A DNA stretch of 64,000 bases from Stenogyne calaminthoides (GCA_037126765.1 JBBCBC010000033.1:9686085-9750084); one strand, 5' to 3'. Counted from the stretch's first letter, positions 1 through 13,381 are shown. Program-made: numbers and translations. The notes: generated by a model not told the origin, from the sequence alone.

Positions 1-3000
1 CCTACATATTCAAATTTCAATGGTAGAATCATGACGATTTCGCTGACGCTTCTCCATGTCACACTCCCCCCATGCAAAACACACTACCGGAGGTAGATTT
101 TCTTGAGTCTATGTCTGATTGGAAATCCGAGTCCGTGTAGCCGATGGGGATTGGACTATCTAACTGATAAATTAACATTCTATCCCGAGTTCTTTTCAGA
201 TACTTCGTATGTTTTTAATCGCCATCCAATGTTCTTTTTTCCTGTTACTTTGATATCTTGCCACCATGCCAATGACAAAGCGTATATCCTGGTCTCAGAC
301 AATCGCATTGCATACATAAGGCTTCCGACAAAACCGAAGCATATGGAATGCCTCTCATGTCATCTATCTCCTTTTGCGCCTTAGGGCACATTTTTCTTGA
401 TAGATGGATTCCATGTCCGAAAGGTAAGCCTTTCTTGGAATCCTCGCGTGATGTCAATCGTTTCAAGACAGTGTCTATGTATGAAGCTTGCTATAAGACT
501 ATCATCCTTTTCTTGTGATCTCGAGTGATCTTGATCCCAAGGATGTGTGCGGCTTCCCCTAAGTCCTTCATATCAAACTGTTTTGAAAGCCATGCCCTTA
601 CGCCCGATAACACCTTTACATCATTCCCGGCGATCGTAATGTCATCTACGATAGTACTAAGAATACCAATGCGCTTCCGACACACTTTTTGTACACAATA
701 ACTTTCGAACTCGCTTTTGATAAAAGCCATAAGACTTTATAACATGATCAAAACATTGGTTCCAAGCTCTGGATGCCTGTTTAAGTCCGTAAATGGACTT
801 CATGAGCTTACAAACTAGGTGTTCTTGGCCTTTTTCAATGAAGCCTTGGGGTTGTTGCATATAGATCTCTTCATCAAGACTTCCGCATAAGAAAGCCGCC
901 TTGACATCCATTTGCCAGATTTCAAAGTCGAGATCTTGAAGAATCGATAAGAGAATTCGGATGGACTTAAGCATGGCTACGGGAGAAAAAAGTTTCCTCA
1001 TAATCGATCCCTTCTTTACGAGTATAACCTTTCGCCACGAAGTCTTGCCTTTGAAGGTTTCCACCTTCCCGTCCGTCCGTCCTTTTTTTTCTCTTATACA
1101 CCCACTTGCAATCAATGGGTTCGACCTCCCCATTAAGTGGTTCGACTAGCTCCCACACTCTGTTATGATACATAGAACCCATTTTGGCTTTCATTACTGT
1201 TTGCCAAGAATATGCATCCTTGTCTTGGATTGCCTCGTCATATGTCCATGGGTCTGATTCATCTTGTCCGGGAATCAAGTCCGAGGACTCTCCTATTCCC
1301 ATGAATCTCTCGGGCTGTTTCACAACCCTCCCACTACGACGAGGTTCCAGTTGTGTAAGTGTGTCATTTGGTATGTCATCTTGTACAGTTGGCATTGAGG
1401 TTAGCCCCCTTAGCTCATTTATGGTAATCTCACTTTTGGGTCATCTTTCGATCATATAGTCTTCTTCCAAAAATCTAAAGTGGGTGCTTATTACCACCTT
1501 TTGATCTTCGGGACCATAGAACATACACCCTTTTGTTCCCTCGGGGTATCCCACAAACAACCTTAATTCTGATCGAGGATCCAATTTACCGGCTTCCTTG
1601 TCCAACACAGAGGTCGGACACCCCCAAATCCTCATGTGTCTCAAACTAGGCTTGCGCCCGGTCCACAATTCTTTGGGAGTTTTGGGAACCGATTTGGATG
1701 GCACCAAGTTCAGAATGTAGGCTGTTGTTTCCAAGGCATGACCCGAGAACGACTTGGGAAGATCCGCATAAATCATCATAGATCTAACCATTTCCAAAAG
1801 AGTTCTGTTTCTTTGCTCTGCAACCCCGTTTTGTTGAGGGGTTCCGTGCGATTAGTCGATGCAATCCCTTCATCGACAAGTAGTTCAAAAACTCATCGCC
1901 GAGGTATTCCTCCACGATCGGATGGTAGAGACTTGATACGCTTTTTCCCTATGATTCTCTCGCTGAGCCTTAAATTCTTTAAATTTCTCAAAGGTCTCGA
2001 TTTTATGCTTCATAAGGAAAATATAACCGCATTCTTGAGTAATCATCAATAAAAGTGACGAAATACTCATAACCTCCTCTTGCTTTGGTTGACATTGACC
2101 ACATACATCCAGTGGAACGATTTCTAACACTTCTTTGGCTCTATTCCCTTGGCTCCAAATGCCCTCTTGGTCATTTTACCCTCCAAACATGATTCGCAGG
2201 TTGGAATTGGTTCAACTTGGAGAAACTCCAAAGAACCGCCTTTCATCAACCTTTGGATCCTCTTTGATTTATATGTCTCAATCTTAGATGCCATAGTAGT
2301 GTCTCGCTCACGCCCGATGAACGTTTTTTTTCGTAAAAGCTTGATGATGTTTATAGGATGCATTTCGTGAGTGGTGTGCACGCTTAATTGTATAGAGATT
2401 ATTCGATAACGCTCTATGACAGATAAATTTATCAAAAAAGTGAAATGGTAACAACTTTATTAAAAGTAACCGAATATCCATCAAGAAAAAGTTTAGAAAC
2501 CTAAATTAAATTCTTTCTAAAATTCGAACGAAAAGAACATCTCTTAAAATTAAAACTATGTCTTCAAAAAGACAGTGCACTTCTCCCATCGCTTCACCGC
2601 CACTCAGAAGATCGCCAAAGTGTGATGAGGATCTCACTCCCACTAAGTTGCCGTCCGCTTGAACCCCAGAAAGTGAAAACAAACATGATCGAGGATCCCA
2701 GATCCACCACCCATAAATGGGAGGCATACGCCGCTAAACAAGTTTCAACAACTAGTGCGTGATAATTACCTTTCTTTCCATTCCTTTTGGGATTGGAACA
2801 GGCTGACCTCGAGTGTCCTACTCTCCCGCTTTCCAAAACTTTACTCATGCTTGATTCCATGCTCTTATTTGATGTTGAGTCTGCTTGGTTCAACTTTCTT
2901 CTCTTTCCATCATCCTTATCACCACTTGACCTAGGATGAAAAGAAGATTCCTGTTTTCCAAAGTTCTTTTCCTCGCTCTCCCTTTCCCTTTCAACCAAAG

Positions 3001-3577
3001 TGAGAGCATTTACAAGACCATCCACTGTAAAATCTTGATCTTCCATTAGATACTCAAGATAGTGGTGATTATAGCTCTTTGGTAAGGATTGGAGAATGAA
3101 ATCAATCTTAGTCTTGAAATCACATTTTTCGCCGAGGATCTCAAGTTCCTCAAATATCACCATAACCCTAAGGACGTGCTGAACTGCAGTAGTCCATTTT
3201 TCCATTTTTAATTCAGTAATTTCTTGCTTCACACTTTGGATTGCCATATGGGTCTGATGTGCGAACATCGCTTCGAGATTTTGTAAGATGTCTGCAGCTG
3301 ACTCATATTCTTGATGAAGGTGTTTCAACGCATCTGACAGATGTGCCAGAATTGTATCCTTCATCAATTCATTTGCCAGCTCCCATTCACCATAAATCAT
3401 CTCATCCCATATTTTAGCATCCTTAGTTGGTTTTTCGGGTTTTGGTGTATCAAGTACCCATTTGGAAGGTGATGCGGTTAGGACAGGTTTTAGTTTGTAT
3501 TTCCAATCAAAAAAGTTTTCACCAGTAAGTAAATTGTCTTTAAGTATATTGAACAGTGGATTAGAAGGTTGCGACAT
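1..3577 (-). pseudogene. Ty1/copia Gag-Pol polyprotein of element B, decayed
   Basis: Reading leftwards from an ATG at 3577, this is a copia polyprotein: Gag (about 3577-2750, with FDWKYKL and DILQNLEAMFAHQT blocks typical of UBN2-type Gag), GAG-pre-integrase with the CESCLEGKMTKR zinc-binding tail (near 2150-2210), integrase core and C-terminus (2130-1440), then reverse transcriptase (1395-490; the catalytic motif reads IVDD near 640-655) and the start of RNase H. Many frameshifts and stops break it, and the CCHC knuckle is damaged. It aligns block for block with the copies at 9671-13381 and 54578-57992, which run on the other strand. The 3' part and 3' LTR must lie left of base 1. Family assignment is firm; activity is excluded. 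Confidence 0.9.
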
Positions 3578-5057
3578 GATGAACTGAAATAAACAATAAT
3601 ATGCATAAGAACAAATATATCACAAGGTTCGATCACATGCATCATATTAAAATCTCAAAAAAATATGAACATGCATCAGCCAACATCTCAAAACAGTTTA
3701 AATAAGCCACGTGGGGTGGGTCATTATTTAAACACATTCAAGCAAAGTTACAAACAAGAACAATTACAAACCTTTAATATCCAGAATAGTTGGCTCCACT
3801 TGACCAATATACAATTAGATGGGGACTTCGGGAAGTATATGCATATCAATTTTATACCTAAGTAATAACCATGATTAAATACAGGATTATTATTTCGCTT
3901 TGAACGAGCCTCGTGGGGAGGGTCATCGTCGCCACTAGTAATAATCCACAATTATCCATTTGAAATTCATTCATGTGAAAGCTAACTTTTGACCGGAACT
4001 CCAAAAGAATTCACAAATAAATAAATCATGGAGGTCAAAATTAATTCAATTTTATTTTCCTAATAAAATTGTCAATTAATTATTTAAACATACTTAGTAA
4101 TTTTGAAGGTGAGATTTTCATTGGGCAACTCTCATGCAAACACATTTAAACAAATTAAATAAAGCATAAGATAACACAATAATAAATCAAGCAAGGCGGA
4201 AAAAAATAAACATATTGGGCACAAATTATCCAATTGTCATGGTTTGATTTTTCTTGGCTTGATTTTGAAGAAACGCCGCCTTGAATTTCTCCCACTCGAT
4301 CGCCTCGAAAAAAACTCCATCTCAAACGCCACGCCAGTAGCTCACAAAATGATGCACGCTAAGATCCGGCTATCCTCGCCGAGCGGATCAAGGTCTTGCC
4401 AAGACAATACAGATCGCTAGCCGCTGCCGCGACCTCGGAAGCCGGGCAGTCGTCGGCCTCGGCGGCCTCGCCTCGCCCTCGCTTCGCCCGGCCTGAACTC
4501 GCGGCAAAGACTTCAGGCGCCTCACAAGACGCTGCTTCTCGTCGCCACCCATCCGCCACAAGACGGGCGCCAGCGTCTTATTATTGCACCCGCTCGCGCG
4601 GCTCGACCCTAGACGCTGCCTCGGCCTCACCCCACGCCTGCATGCCTTTCGCGTCTGGGTCGCAAGACGTGCCTCCCCTGGCACTTTTTCATCGCATGAT
4701 GCACGCCGCCACGCCCGCCTCGATTTTATCCTTTAATTCTTCGCTCCGCCCATTTCCGATCCTAAGTTATAATTTATTTACAAAAAATAAATAAACCTAG
4801 ATCTAGACTAGTCTATTACATTGATCAAATCAAACAATTCTAATCTACTCGTGGATTTTCTCACGAGGCAAAACGAAATCCAACTAATCAATTAAAAACC
4901 ACAATTTATATGCATGCATAAATAAACACATTAAATTCCATGACAATTGATACCAGAAAAAAGATCTAGCAATTCTACTATCCAATTTCAAATTTAATGA
5001 CAACGAATTAAATTACAATTTAAAATTGTGAGTCTCAAACCGCGGGCTCGATACGAT
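3578..5057 (-). other. untranslated leader of copia element B
   Basis: This is the stretch between the 5' LTR and gag of element B, with no gene. It matches the leaders of A and D in its outer parts (including a CACGTG G-box near 3708-3713) but has a GC-rich core (about 4330-4790) that hardly matches them. Open frames in the GC-rich core are chance frames. The position expected to hold the tRNA primer site (just left of 5058) is strongly mutated compared with A. Confidence 0.75.
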
Positions 5058-5446
5058 TGTTGGGGAATAAATTGCACCTGATCTATTCGGATGAATATTT
5101 AAATACAAATTTAATTCTTATAATTATTACTAGCATGAATTAATCCTATATTAATTCAAATAATAATCCAACAACAAATCATGCATATAATCAATTCACG
5201 AAAATCTACGATGAAATTCTAATAGTTTACGTGAACATACCTCTTGGGGACGACAATGGTCTTGTTGATTAGACACACCAAAAGAACTTCCAAAGTATTC
5301 CCTTAATTCTTGCTTTCGACTATCCGGTGGTAGGACACTTGCGAACAATTAATAACGGGAAAATAAATTTTGTTGCACCACCTTTGCGGATTTACTAATT
5401 TTTCCAAAGACATGGAATTGTACTTGGGAATGAAAGAATCATCCCC

Positions 5447-5454
5447 TATTTATA
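5447..5454 (-). promoter_or_regulatory. TATA box of the B LTR promoter
   Basis: TATTTATA on the plus strand (TATAAATA on the coding strand) sits inside the conserved context CTCTATAAATAGGGGATGA that A and D LTRs share. It is the expected RNA polymerase II start region of the LTR. Confidence 0.7.
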
Positions 5455-6244
5455 GAGTATTGGTGGTCGAAATTTTTAGGCAAAAAACAATGTGGGAAAA
5501 ATCTTTTCTTGATCTCCAAGAAATCTTGAATATATCTCCTATATTCTTTTTTTCCCATAATTATAATATTCCACAAAATCCCACCTACTTTTTTGTTATG
5601 GAATATTTTCAAAAATTATAGGGCAAGAATCCAAGATTTGGATCTTCTTGATTTTATGAGATATTCTTGTATTTCAATAAATACATATCTTCCATAATAT
5701 CTTTTCAAGAAAATCAAGAAAATCTTTTTTTCCTTTAATTATCAAAAAATTTCGAAAATTGCTCTATGGATAACCAAGTGGGAGATTTCTTGAATTTAAT
5801 GAGATAATCTTGTATTCCAAGAATACATATCTTCACTCCATAACAAAATTCAAAGAAAATCTTTCTCCCCTTTTATCCATAAATTTCGAAAATTATGAGG
5901 AAAAATAAGAAACAATATTTATTTTATTTTAAACACATTTTTCAGTTATTGGACTATATGTTGGGCTACTTAGGGGGCCTTTAGGAGAATTAAGATTGGA
6001 CCTTCCAATGGATCTTGAATTATCAATATTGAGCCACAATATTATTCAAGCCCATAATATTAATTAATCCCACTACATAATTAATATTGCACTATCCATC
6101 TTAACCCATATTACAGTCAATATGGCCCCCGGTTATTATTTCCCGTGTTTAAGATTATCTAGCCCATTAATTAATTCAAGCTACTGAAATAGCTTTCCGT
6201 TAATTAATATCTTTTGTCCTTGGCTAAGGAACGGTTCAACATTA

Positions 6245-6249
6245 TTATC
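6245..6249. repeat. target site duplication TTATC, left copy (element A)
   Basis: TTATC precedes the TGTTGGGATT start of A and recurs directly after its end at 15439-15443. It is the 5-bp duplication made by copia integrase when A entered the LTR of B. Confidence 0.9.
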
Positions 6250-8199
6250 TGTTGGGATTATACTAGAAAGTATGCTTTTTACTTTGTATAATCGAAACTG
6301 AATTTTCAGACTTATTTACTGAAATAAATTGTTTATCACTGATGCGTTAAATATTATCGAATGTTACATATATTTACTGCATAACTGTTCAATAAGTCGT
6401 ACGTGTTACATTGTAGTTAATTTAGTGATACCAGATCACAGAAGATTAAATTAACAAATTTGTAACTAAAAAAGTACGCCATTCACGACCTAGATGGAAA
6501 TGAACAACCCATCGTGAAATGTTGAAGTGTAAGGCTCAGATTGGCTTGTCTTGACCAAGAGATTACACTAGTGCATGACTGGTGCACTGAATAGGACCTA
6601 CAGGAGGCTAAATTCTTCAGAACTGAACAAGGAAAAATTAGACCTCAGTGGTTCGTTATTTCTTAACCTTCGTCCCTTAAATAGGATCACGTGGGATTGG
6701 TAACTATTGCTTTGACTTATCATGGGTAAAATAATCGGTGAGATTCAATACTTTTTATCTTGGGCAATATTATCACCACATGTGATTGCTAAGATTTAAT
6801 ACGAAGAATCGTGCAAGCACGCTTGTTCGATTTGCCCCCTTGAGAGGTTCATAAGCTTTATCATACCAAATCTTGCAAGTGGAATTAGTTTCCTAGATGG
6901 ATAATAATGTTGAACCGCTCTTGACCAAGGACAAAAGATATTAATTAATGGAAAGTCAAGCTTTTGGCTTGAATTAATTAATGGGCTAGATAATCTTAAA
7001 CACGAGAAATAATGACTGGGAGCCATATTGACTGTAATATGGGTTAAGATGGATAGTGCAATATTAATTATGTAGTGGGATTAATTAATATTTATGGGCT
7101 TGAATTATATTGTGGCTCAATATTAGATATTCAAGGTCCATTAGAAGGTCCAATCTTAATTCTCCTAAAGGCCCCCTAAGTAGCCCAACATATAGTCCAA
7201 TAACTGAAAATGTGATTAAAATAAAATAAATATTGTTGCTTAATTTTCCAACTAAATTTTGAAAATCATAGATATGTTGGGAGAAATATTTTCTTTGAAT
7301 TTTGTTATGGAATGAAGATATGTATTCTTGGGATACAAGATTATCTCATTAAATTCAAGAAATCTCCCACTAGGTTATCTATGATGTGATTTTCGAAAAA
7401 TTAGAAAATATAGTGGGCAAGAAAGATTTTCTTGATTTTCTTGAAAAGATATTATGGAAGATATGTATTTCTTGAAATACAAGAATATCTCATAAATTCA
7501 AGAAGATCCAAATCTTGGATTCTTGACCCCAATATTTTCGAAAATATCCATAGTAAATAAGATAGTGGGATTTTGTGGAATATTTTAATTATGGAGAAAA
7601 GAATATATGAGATATATTCAAGATTTCTTGGAGATCAAGAAAAGATTTTTTCCTCCCTATTTCACATGTAATTTTCGTCCCCCTCTCCTCTATAAATAGG
7701 GGATGAATGTTTCATTCCCAGTAACACACACTAAAATTGGTTTTTCGGAAAAAATATCAGCTTCGATAAAATATCAAATATTTTGTAACGTCGACAGATT
7801 GTATTTTTTTGAAAAACGACAATTGTGAGTAGTGTACAATTCCATGTGCTGGAAAAATTAGTAAATCCACAAAGGTGGTGCAACATATTTTATCTTCCTT
7901 TTGTTAAATCGCTCACAAGAATCCTTCCACCAGATAGTCGAACGAGGGCTAAGGGAATACTTGGGAAGTTCTTTTGGTTAGTCTAATCTGCCAGATCAAT
8001 GTCATCCCAAGAGGTACGTTCACGTAAACTCGTAGAAATCCGCATGAGTAGGTTTTACGTGAATTATTATATGTATGATATGTTGTTGGATTATTATTTG
8101 AATTAATATAGGATTAATTCATGCTAGTAATAATTATAAGAATTAAATTTGTATTTAAATATTCACCCCGAATAGATCTGTGCAACTTATTCCCCAACA
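6250..8199 (+). repeat. 5' LTR of copia A
   Basis: It starts TGTTGGGATTATACTAGAAA and ends CTTATTCCCCAACA. A TATA box (TATAAATA) lies at 7691-7698. It matches the 3' LTR at 13493 throughout apart from scattered substitutions and small indels, so the insertion is recent but not brand new. A segment of about 113 bp (about 7721-7834) present in both A LTRs is absent from B and D. Confidence 0.95.
7691..7698 (+). promoter_or_regulatory. TATA box of the A 5' LTR
   Basis: TATAAATA lies in the sequence CTCCTCTATAAATAGGGG. The same motif is at 14932-14939 in the 3' LTR and at 52690-52697 in the D LTR. Confidence 0.7.
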
Positions 8200-8201
8200 A
8201 C

Positions 8202-8214
8202 TGGTATCAGAGCC
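8202..8214 (+). other. primer binding site (initiator Met tRNA), element A
   Basis: TGGTATCAGAGCC lies two bases after the LTR end. It is complementary to the 3' end of plant initiator methionine tRNA and primes minus-strand cDNA in plant copia elements. Confidence 0.9.
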
Positions 8215-9670
8215 ACGGTTTTGGGCTCTGAATTTTTTAAATTGTAATTTGATTCGTTGGCATTAAATTTGAAATTGGATAGTAGAATTGCTAGATCTAT
8301 TTTGCAGGTATCCAATTGTCATGGAATTTAATGTGTTTGTTTATGCATGCATATAAACGGTGGTTTTTAATTCGAATCGTTCGGATTCGTTTTGCCTCGT
8401 GAGAAAATCCACGAGTAGATTAGAATTTTTTTGATTTGATCAATGTAATAGACTAGTCTAGATCTAGGTTTATTTATTTTTTGTAAATAAATTGTAACCG
8501 GATCAAAAACGAGGACGGAGATGAAGAATTAAAGGACGAAATCCAAAACTGGGCGTAGGGCGGCAAGATCGCGGGCGTGCGCGCCAAGGAGGCACGCTAC
8601 AGCACGCACGGGCGCCAAAGAGGACGAGTGGCCGAAAGACGGGCGACGCTTAGGTGCACGCGGATCGTATGCGCGAGCGACCAGCCGACGGCGGGGTGGG
8701 CAAGGACGGACGCGGTGCCGAGAACCGCGGGCAGGCAGTATGGGCGAGAGCACGCGACGCCGCCGCCGAGAGCTACCGAGCCCCGCCGAGGTCGCTGAGG
8801 CGCGGGCGGCGCGCTTCCGGGACGCCGAGAATTTTAACATGGCCAAGGTCGGTCGGATGATCGGGCGCAGATCCCATCATTTCGAGTCGCCATGGCGTGC
8901 TTTCGAGATGGAGTGTTTTTTTCAAGACGATCGAGTGGGAGAAATTCAAGACGGTGTTTCTTGAAGATCAAGCCAAGAAAAATCAAACCATGACAATTGG
9001 ATAATTTGTGCCCAATATGTTTGTTTTTCTGTTTTGCTTGATTTATTTTGTGTTATCTTATGCTTTATTTAATTTGTTTAAATATGTTTGCATGAGAGTT
9101 GCCCAAATGAAAAATCTCACCTTCAAAATTACTAAGTATGTTTAAATAATTAATTGACAATTTTATTCCAGATAATAAAATTGAATTAATTTGACCTCCA
9201 TGATTTATTCATTTGTGAATTCGTTTGGAGAAATTCCCCCCACGGGACGATCAAAAGATAGCTTTCACATGAATGAATTCCAAACTGATGATTGTGGGTT
9301 ATTACTAGTGGCGACGATGACCCTCCCCACGAGGCTCGTTTAAAGCGAAATAATAATCCTGTATTTAGTCATGGTTATTACTTAGGTATAAAATTGATAT
9401 GCATATACTTCCCCGAAGTCACTGTCAATTTTATATTGGTCAAGTGAGAGCCAACTATTAATCTGGATATTAAAGGTTTGTAACTGTTCTTGTTTGTAAC
9501 CTGCTTAAATGTGTTTAAATAATGACCCACCCCACGTGGCTTATTTAAACTGTTTTGAGATGTTGGCTGATGCATGTTCATATTTTTTTTTAGATTTTAA
9601 ATATGATGCATGTGATCGAATCTTGTGATATACTTGTGCTTTTGCATATAGTTATTTATTTCAGTTCAGC
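8215..9670 (+). other. untranslated leader of copia A with GC-rich core
   Basis: There is no gene here. AT-rich flanks match B and D closely. A GC-rich core (about 8500-8850) diverges strongly between copies, and the long frames in it are chance. A CACGTG G-box near 9532-9537 is shared with the other leaders. Confidence 0.7.
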
Positions 9671-12600
9671 ATGTCGTTATCTTTTAATCCACTGTTATTA
9701 TACTTAAAGTCAATATGTATGGAAACTATATTGATTGGAAACGAAAATTATAATTGTCCTAACTGCACAAAAGCGCAAGTGGATTTTTTGACACACCAAA
9801 ATCAGATGAGCCAACCGACGAGTCAAAACATGCGGGACTCGTCAGATCACCTTGCGAGAGATGTCCTCGCTAAGAATGGTGGAGGGCAAACCCGTAAGGG
9901 ATTATGTCCTCAAAATAGATGGCCCATCTGAACAAACTTGAGATTCTGAGTGCAAATTATGATCTAGAGACTCAGATGATTTTGGTACTTCACTCTCTAC
10001 CCAAAAAGTTTTTTTGGCCTCACTAGCTAATTTTTTGCAAGCTTTTGGTCTCGGCAGAGATATTGATAAGGCACCAAACTCAAGTTTTGACGGCAAGTGG
10101 TCCGTCTTCATCTTCTAGGCCAAAGGCAGGCAAGAAAAGGAAGAGGACCAAAAACCATAAGCAATAAAACTCAACTGTTGCCAAGGGCAATGGTAAGATG
10201 AGGAATGCTTGTTGTGTCAAGGAAAATCCAAAGAGGAAGTGCTTAAGCTGCGGTGAGAGAGGACAATGAAGGTTTTGCCTGTTCCAACCCCAAAAGGGAC
10301 GGACAGAAAGGTAATTCTCACGCACTAGTTGTTGAAACTTGTTTAGCGGCGTATACTTCTCATTCGTGGGTGGTTGATACGAGTTCCACTAATCATGTTG
10401 GCTTCACGGGTTCAAACGGACCCGACAACTTAGTGGGAGTGAGATCCTCATCACACTGGGCGAAGCTACGAGAGTGGCGGCTGAAGCACTGGGAGAAGTG
10501 CACCTATCTTTTGAAGATAAAGTTTTTTTTGAGATTATCTTTATGTTCCCAGTTTTAGAAAGAATTCACTTTAAGTTTCTAAAATTCGATTAAAGGACAC
10601 TAAGTTTCTTCTAATAAGAATGACATCATTTCTTGAAATGATGAGTGTATCTGTTACGGGACATTGATGGAAAATCTCTATACAATTAACTGTGCACACC
10701 ACTCACGAAATGCATCCTATAACACATCAACTATTTCCGACAAAAGAAAACGTGAACGAGACACTTCTTTGGCATCTAATATTGGGTCATATAAATCCAA
10801 AGAGGATCCAAAGGTTGGTGAAAGACGGTTCACTGGAGTTTCTCCAAGTTGAACAAATTCCAACCTGCGAATCATGTTTGGAGGGTAAAATGACCAAGAG
10901 GGCAATTGGAGCCAAGGGGAATAGATCCAAAGAAGTGTTAGAGATCGTTCACACGGATTTATGTGGTCCAATGTCAACCAAAGCAAGAGGAGGTTATGAG
11001 TATTTTGTCACTTTTATTGATGATTACTCAAGGTACGGTTACATTTTTCTTATGAAGCATAAATCTGAGACCTTTGAGAAATTCAAAGAATTTAAGGCTC
11101 AAACAGAGAATCATAGGGAAAAATGTATCAAGTCTCTACGATCTGATCGTGGGGGTGAATACCTCAGCGATGAGTTTTTGAACTACTTATCTGATGAAGG
11201 GATTGCATCCCAGCTCACTGCACCCGGAACCCCTCAACAAAACGGGGTTGCAGAGCGAAGAAACAGAACTCTTTTGGAAATGGTTAGATCTATGATGACT
11301 TATGCGGATCTTCCCAAGTAGTTCTGGGGTCATGCCTTGGAAACAGCAGTTTACATTCTGAACTTGGTGCCATCCAAATCGGTTCCCAAAACTCCCAAAG
11401 AATTGCGGACCGGGCGCAAGCCTAGTATGAGACACATGAGAATTTGGGGGTGTCCGGCCTACGTGTTGGACAAGGAAGCCGGTAAATTGGATCCTCGATC
11501 AGAATTAAGGTTGTTTGTAGGATACCCAGAGGGAACAAAAGGGTGTATGTTCTATGGTCCCGAAGATCAGAAGGTGGTCATCAGCACCCACTTTAGATTT
11601 TTGGAAGAAGACCATATGAAACAAAGAAAACCCAGAAGTGAGATTACCTTAAATGAGCTTAGAGGGCAAACCTCAGTGCCAACTGTACTATATGATATAC
11701 CAAACGATACGCTTTCACAACCGGAACCTCGTCGGTAGTGGGAGGGTTGTTAGACAGCCCGAGAGATTCATGGGAATAGGAGAGTCCTCGGACTTGATTC
11801 CCGGACAAGACGAATCAGACCCATGGACATATGACGAGGCACTCCAAGACAAGGATGCAGTTTCTTGGCAAACAGCGATGAAAGCCGAAATGGGTTCTAT
11901 GTTTCATAACAGAGTGTGGGAGCTAGTCGAACCACTTAATGGGGTCAAACCCATTTGGTTGCAAGTGGGTGTACAAGAGAAAAGGGAGGACCGGACGGGA
12001 AGGTTGAAACCTTCAAAGCAAGACTAGTGGCGAAAGGTTATACTCAGAAAGAAGGGATCGATTATGAGGAAACTTTTTCGCCCGTAGCCATGCTTAAGTC
12101 CATCCGTATTCTCTTATCAATTGTTGCGCATTTCGACTTTGAAATCTGGAAAATGGATGTCAAGACAGCTTTCCTTAACGGAAGTCTTGATGAAGAGATC
12201 TATATGCAACAACCCCAAGGCTTCATTGAAACAAGCCAAGAACACCTAGTTTGTAAGCTCAAGAAGTCCATTTACGGACTCAAACAGACATCCAGAGCTT
12301 GGAACCAATGTTTTGATCATGTTATAAAGTCTTATGGGTTCGATCAAAATGAGTTCGAAAGTTGTGTGTATAAAAAGCGTGTCGGAACTGCATTGGTATT
12401 CTTAGTACTATACGTAGATGACATTCTGATCATCGGGAATGATGTAAAGGTGTTATCAGACGTAAGGGCATGACTTTCAAAACAGTTTGATATGAAAGAC
12501 TTAGGGAAAGCCGGCCACATCCTTGGGATCAAGATCACTCGAGATCGCAAGAAAAGGATGATCGGGTTATCGCAAGCTTCATACATAGACACTGTCTTGA

Positions 12601-13381
12601 AACACTTCAGCATGCAAGATTCCAAGAAAGGCTTTGTACCTTTCAGACATGGAATCCATCTATCCAAGAAAATGTCCCCTAAGACGCAAAAGGAGATAGA
12701 TGACATGAAATGCATTCCTTGTGCTTCGGCTGTCGGAAGCCTTATGTGTGCAATGTTGTGTACTAGATCGGATATCTGCTTTGCCGTAGGCATGGTAGCA
12801 AGATATCAAAGTAACCCGGGGAAAGAGCATTGGACGGTAGTTAAAAATATTCTGAAGTATCTGAAAAGAACTCGGGATAGAATGTTGGTTTATCAGTCAG
12901 ATAGTTCAATCCCCATCGGTTACATGGACTCGGATTTCCAATCAGACTTAGATTCCAGAAATTATCTGCCTCAGTTAGTGTGTTTTCATTTTGGAAGTGT
13001 AGCCATCAAATGGACGAGTGTGAAGTAGAAATGCATCACTGACTCAACCATGGAAGTCGGGTAAGTAGCTGCTTGTGAAGCAGTGAAAGAACCGATTTGG
13101 CTCTAGACCTTCTTAGTGGACTTGGATGGAGTTCCGAATTTGTCTAGCAATATTTGCTAGGAGCAGTTGCAAATTCAAGGGAACCAAGAGTCCACGAGTC
13201 AAACAAACACACTAAAGGAAAGACATCTTATACGAGAAATCGTTAAGAGAGAAGATATAGATGTGACAAAGATAGCGTCTAAGGACAACCTAGCAGATTC
13301 ATTCACAAAGGGTCTGCCTCTGAATACATTCGAGAGACATGTGGAAGGAATGTGTGTCAAGACCGTTGCCAATCTGCTTTG
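9671..13381 (+). pseudogene. Ty1/copia Gag-Pol polyprotein of element A, decayed
   Basis: It starts at an ATG (9671) equivalent to that of D, but Gag is shortened and scrambled (9671-10290) relative to the ~820-bp Gag of D. The zinc knuckle begins CLSCGERGQ and then meets a stop. The protease site reads WVVDTSST, with Ser where Gly is expected. Integrase is well kept: HHCC finger (10740-10900), Asp in IVHTDLCGP, Asp in FIDDYSRYG, and Glu in NGVAERRNR. A TAG at 11319-11321 and frameshifts follow. Reverse transcriptase has the YVDD motif near 12410-12421, and RNase H ends at 13381 in VANLL. Stops and shifts make it non-functional as it stands, although some enzymatic domains are nearly intact. 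Confidence 0.9.

Larger units (their letters stand above)
5058..6249 (-). repeat. 5' LTR of copia B, promoter-to-end part (split by A)
   Basis: In plus orientation it begins TGTTGGGGAATAAATTGC, the complement of the LTR end ATTCCCCAACA seen in A and D. It is colinear with them in reverse up to 6249, where element A starts. The remaining LTR resumes after A at 15444. Together the two pieces make about 1.84 kb. Like D and unlike A, it lacks a ~113-bp segment downstream of the TATA box. Confidence 0.9.

Noticed and set aside
1636..2052. Plus-strand frames across the B polyprotein, and equivalents opposite A, C and D
   Set aside because: They are antisense shadows of integrase and RT coding sequence that recur in the other copies only because the sense strand is shared.
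4359..4794. Long GC-rich open frames on both strands (also 8529-8964, 46771-47182, 53356-53741)
   Set aside because: They lie in untranslated retrotransposon leaders between LTR and gag, differ between copies, and show Ala/Arg-rich composition expected from GC-rich DNA with few stops.
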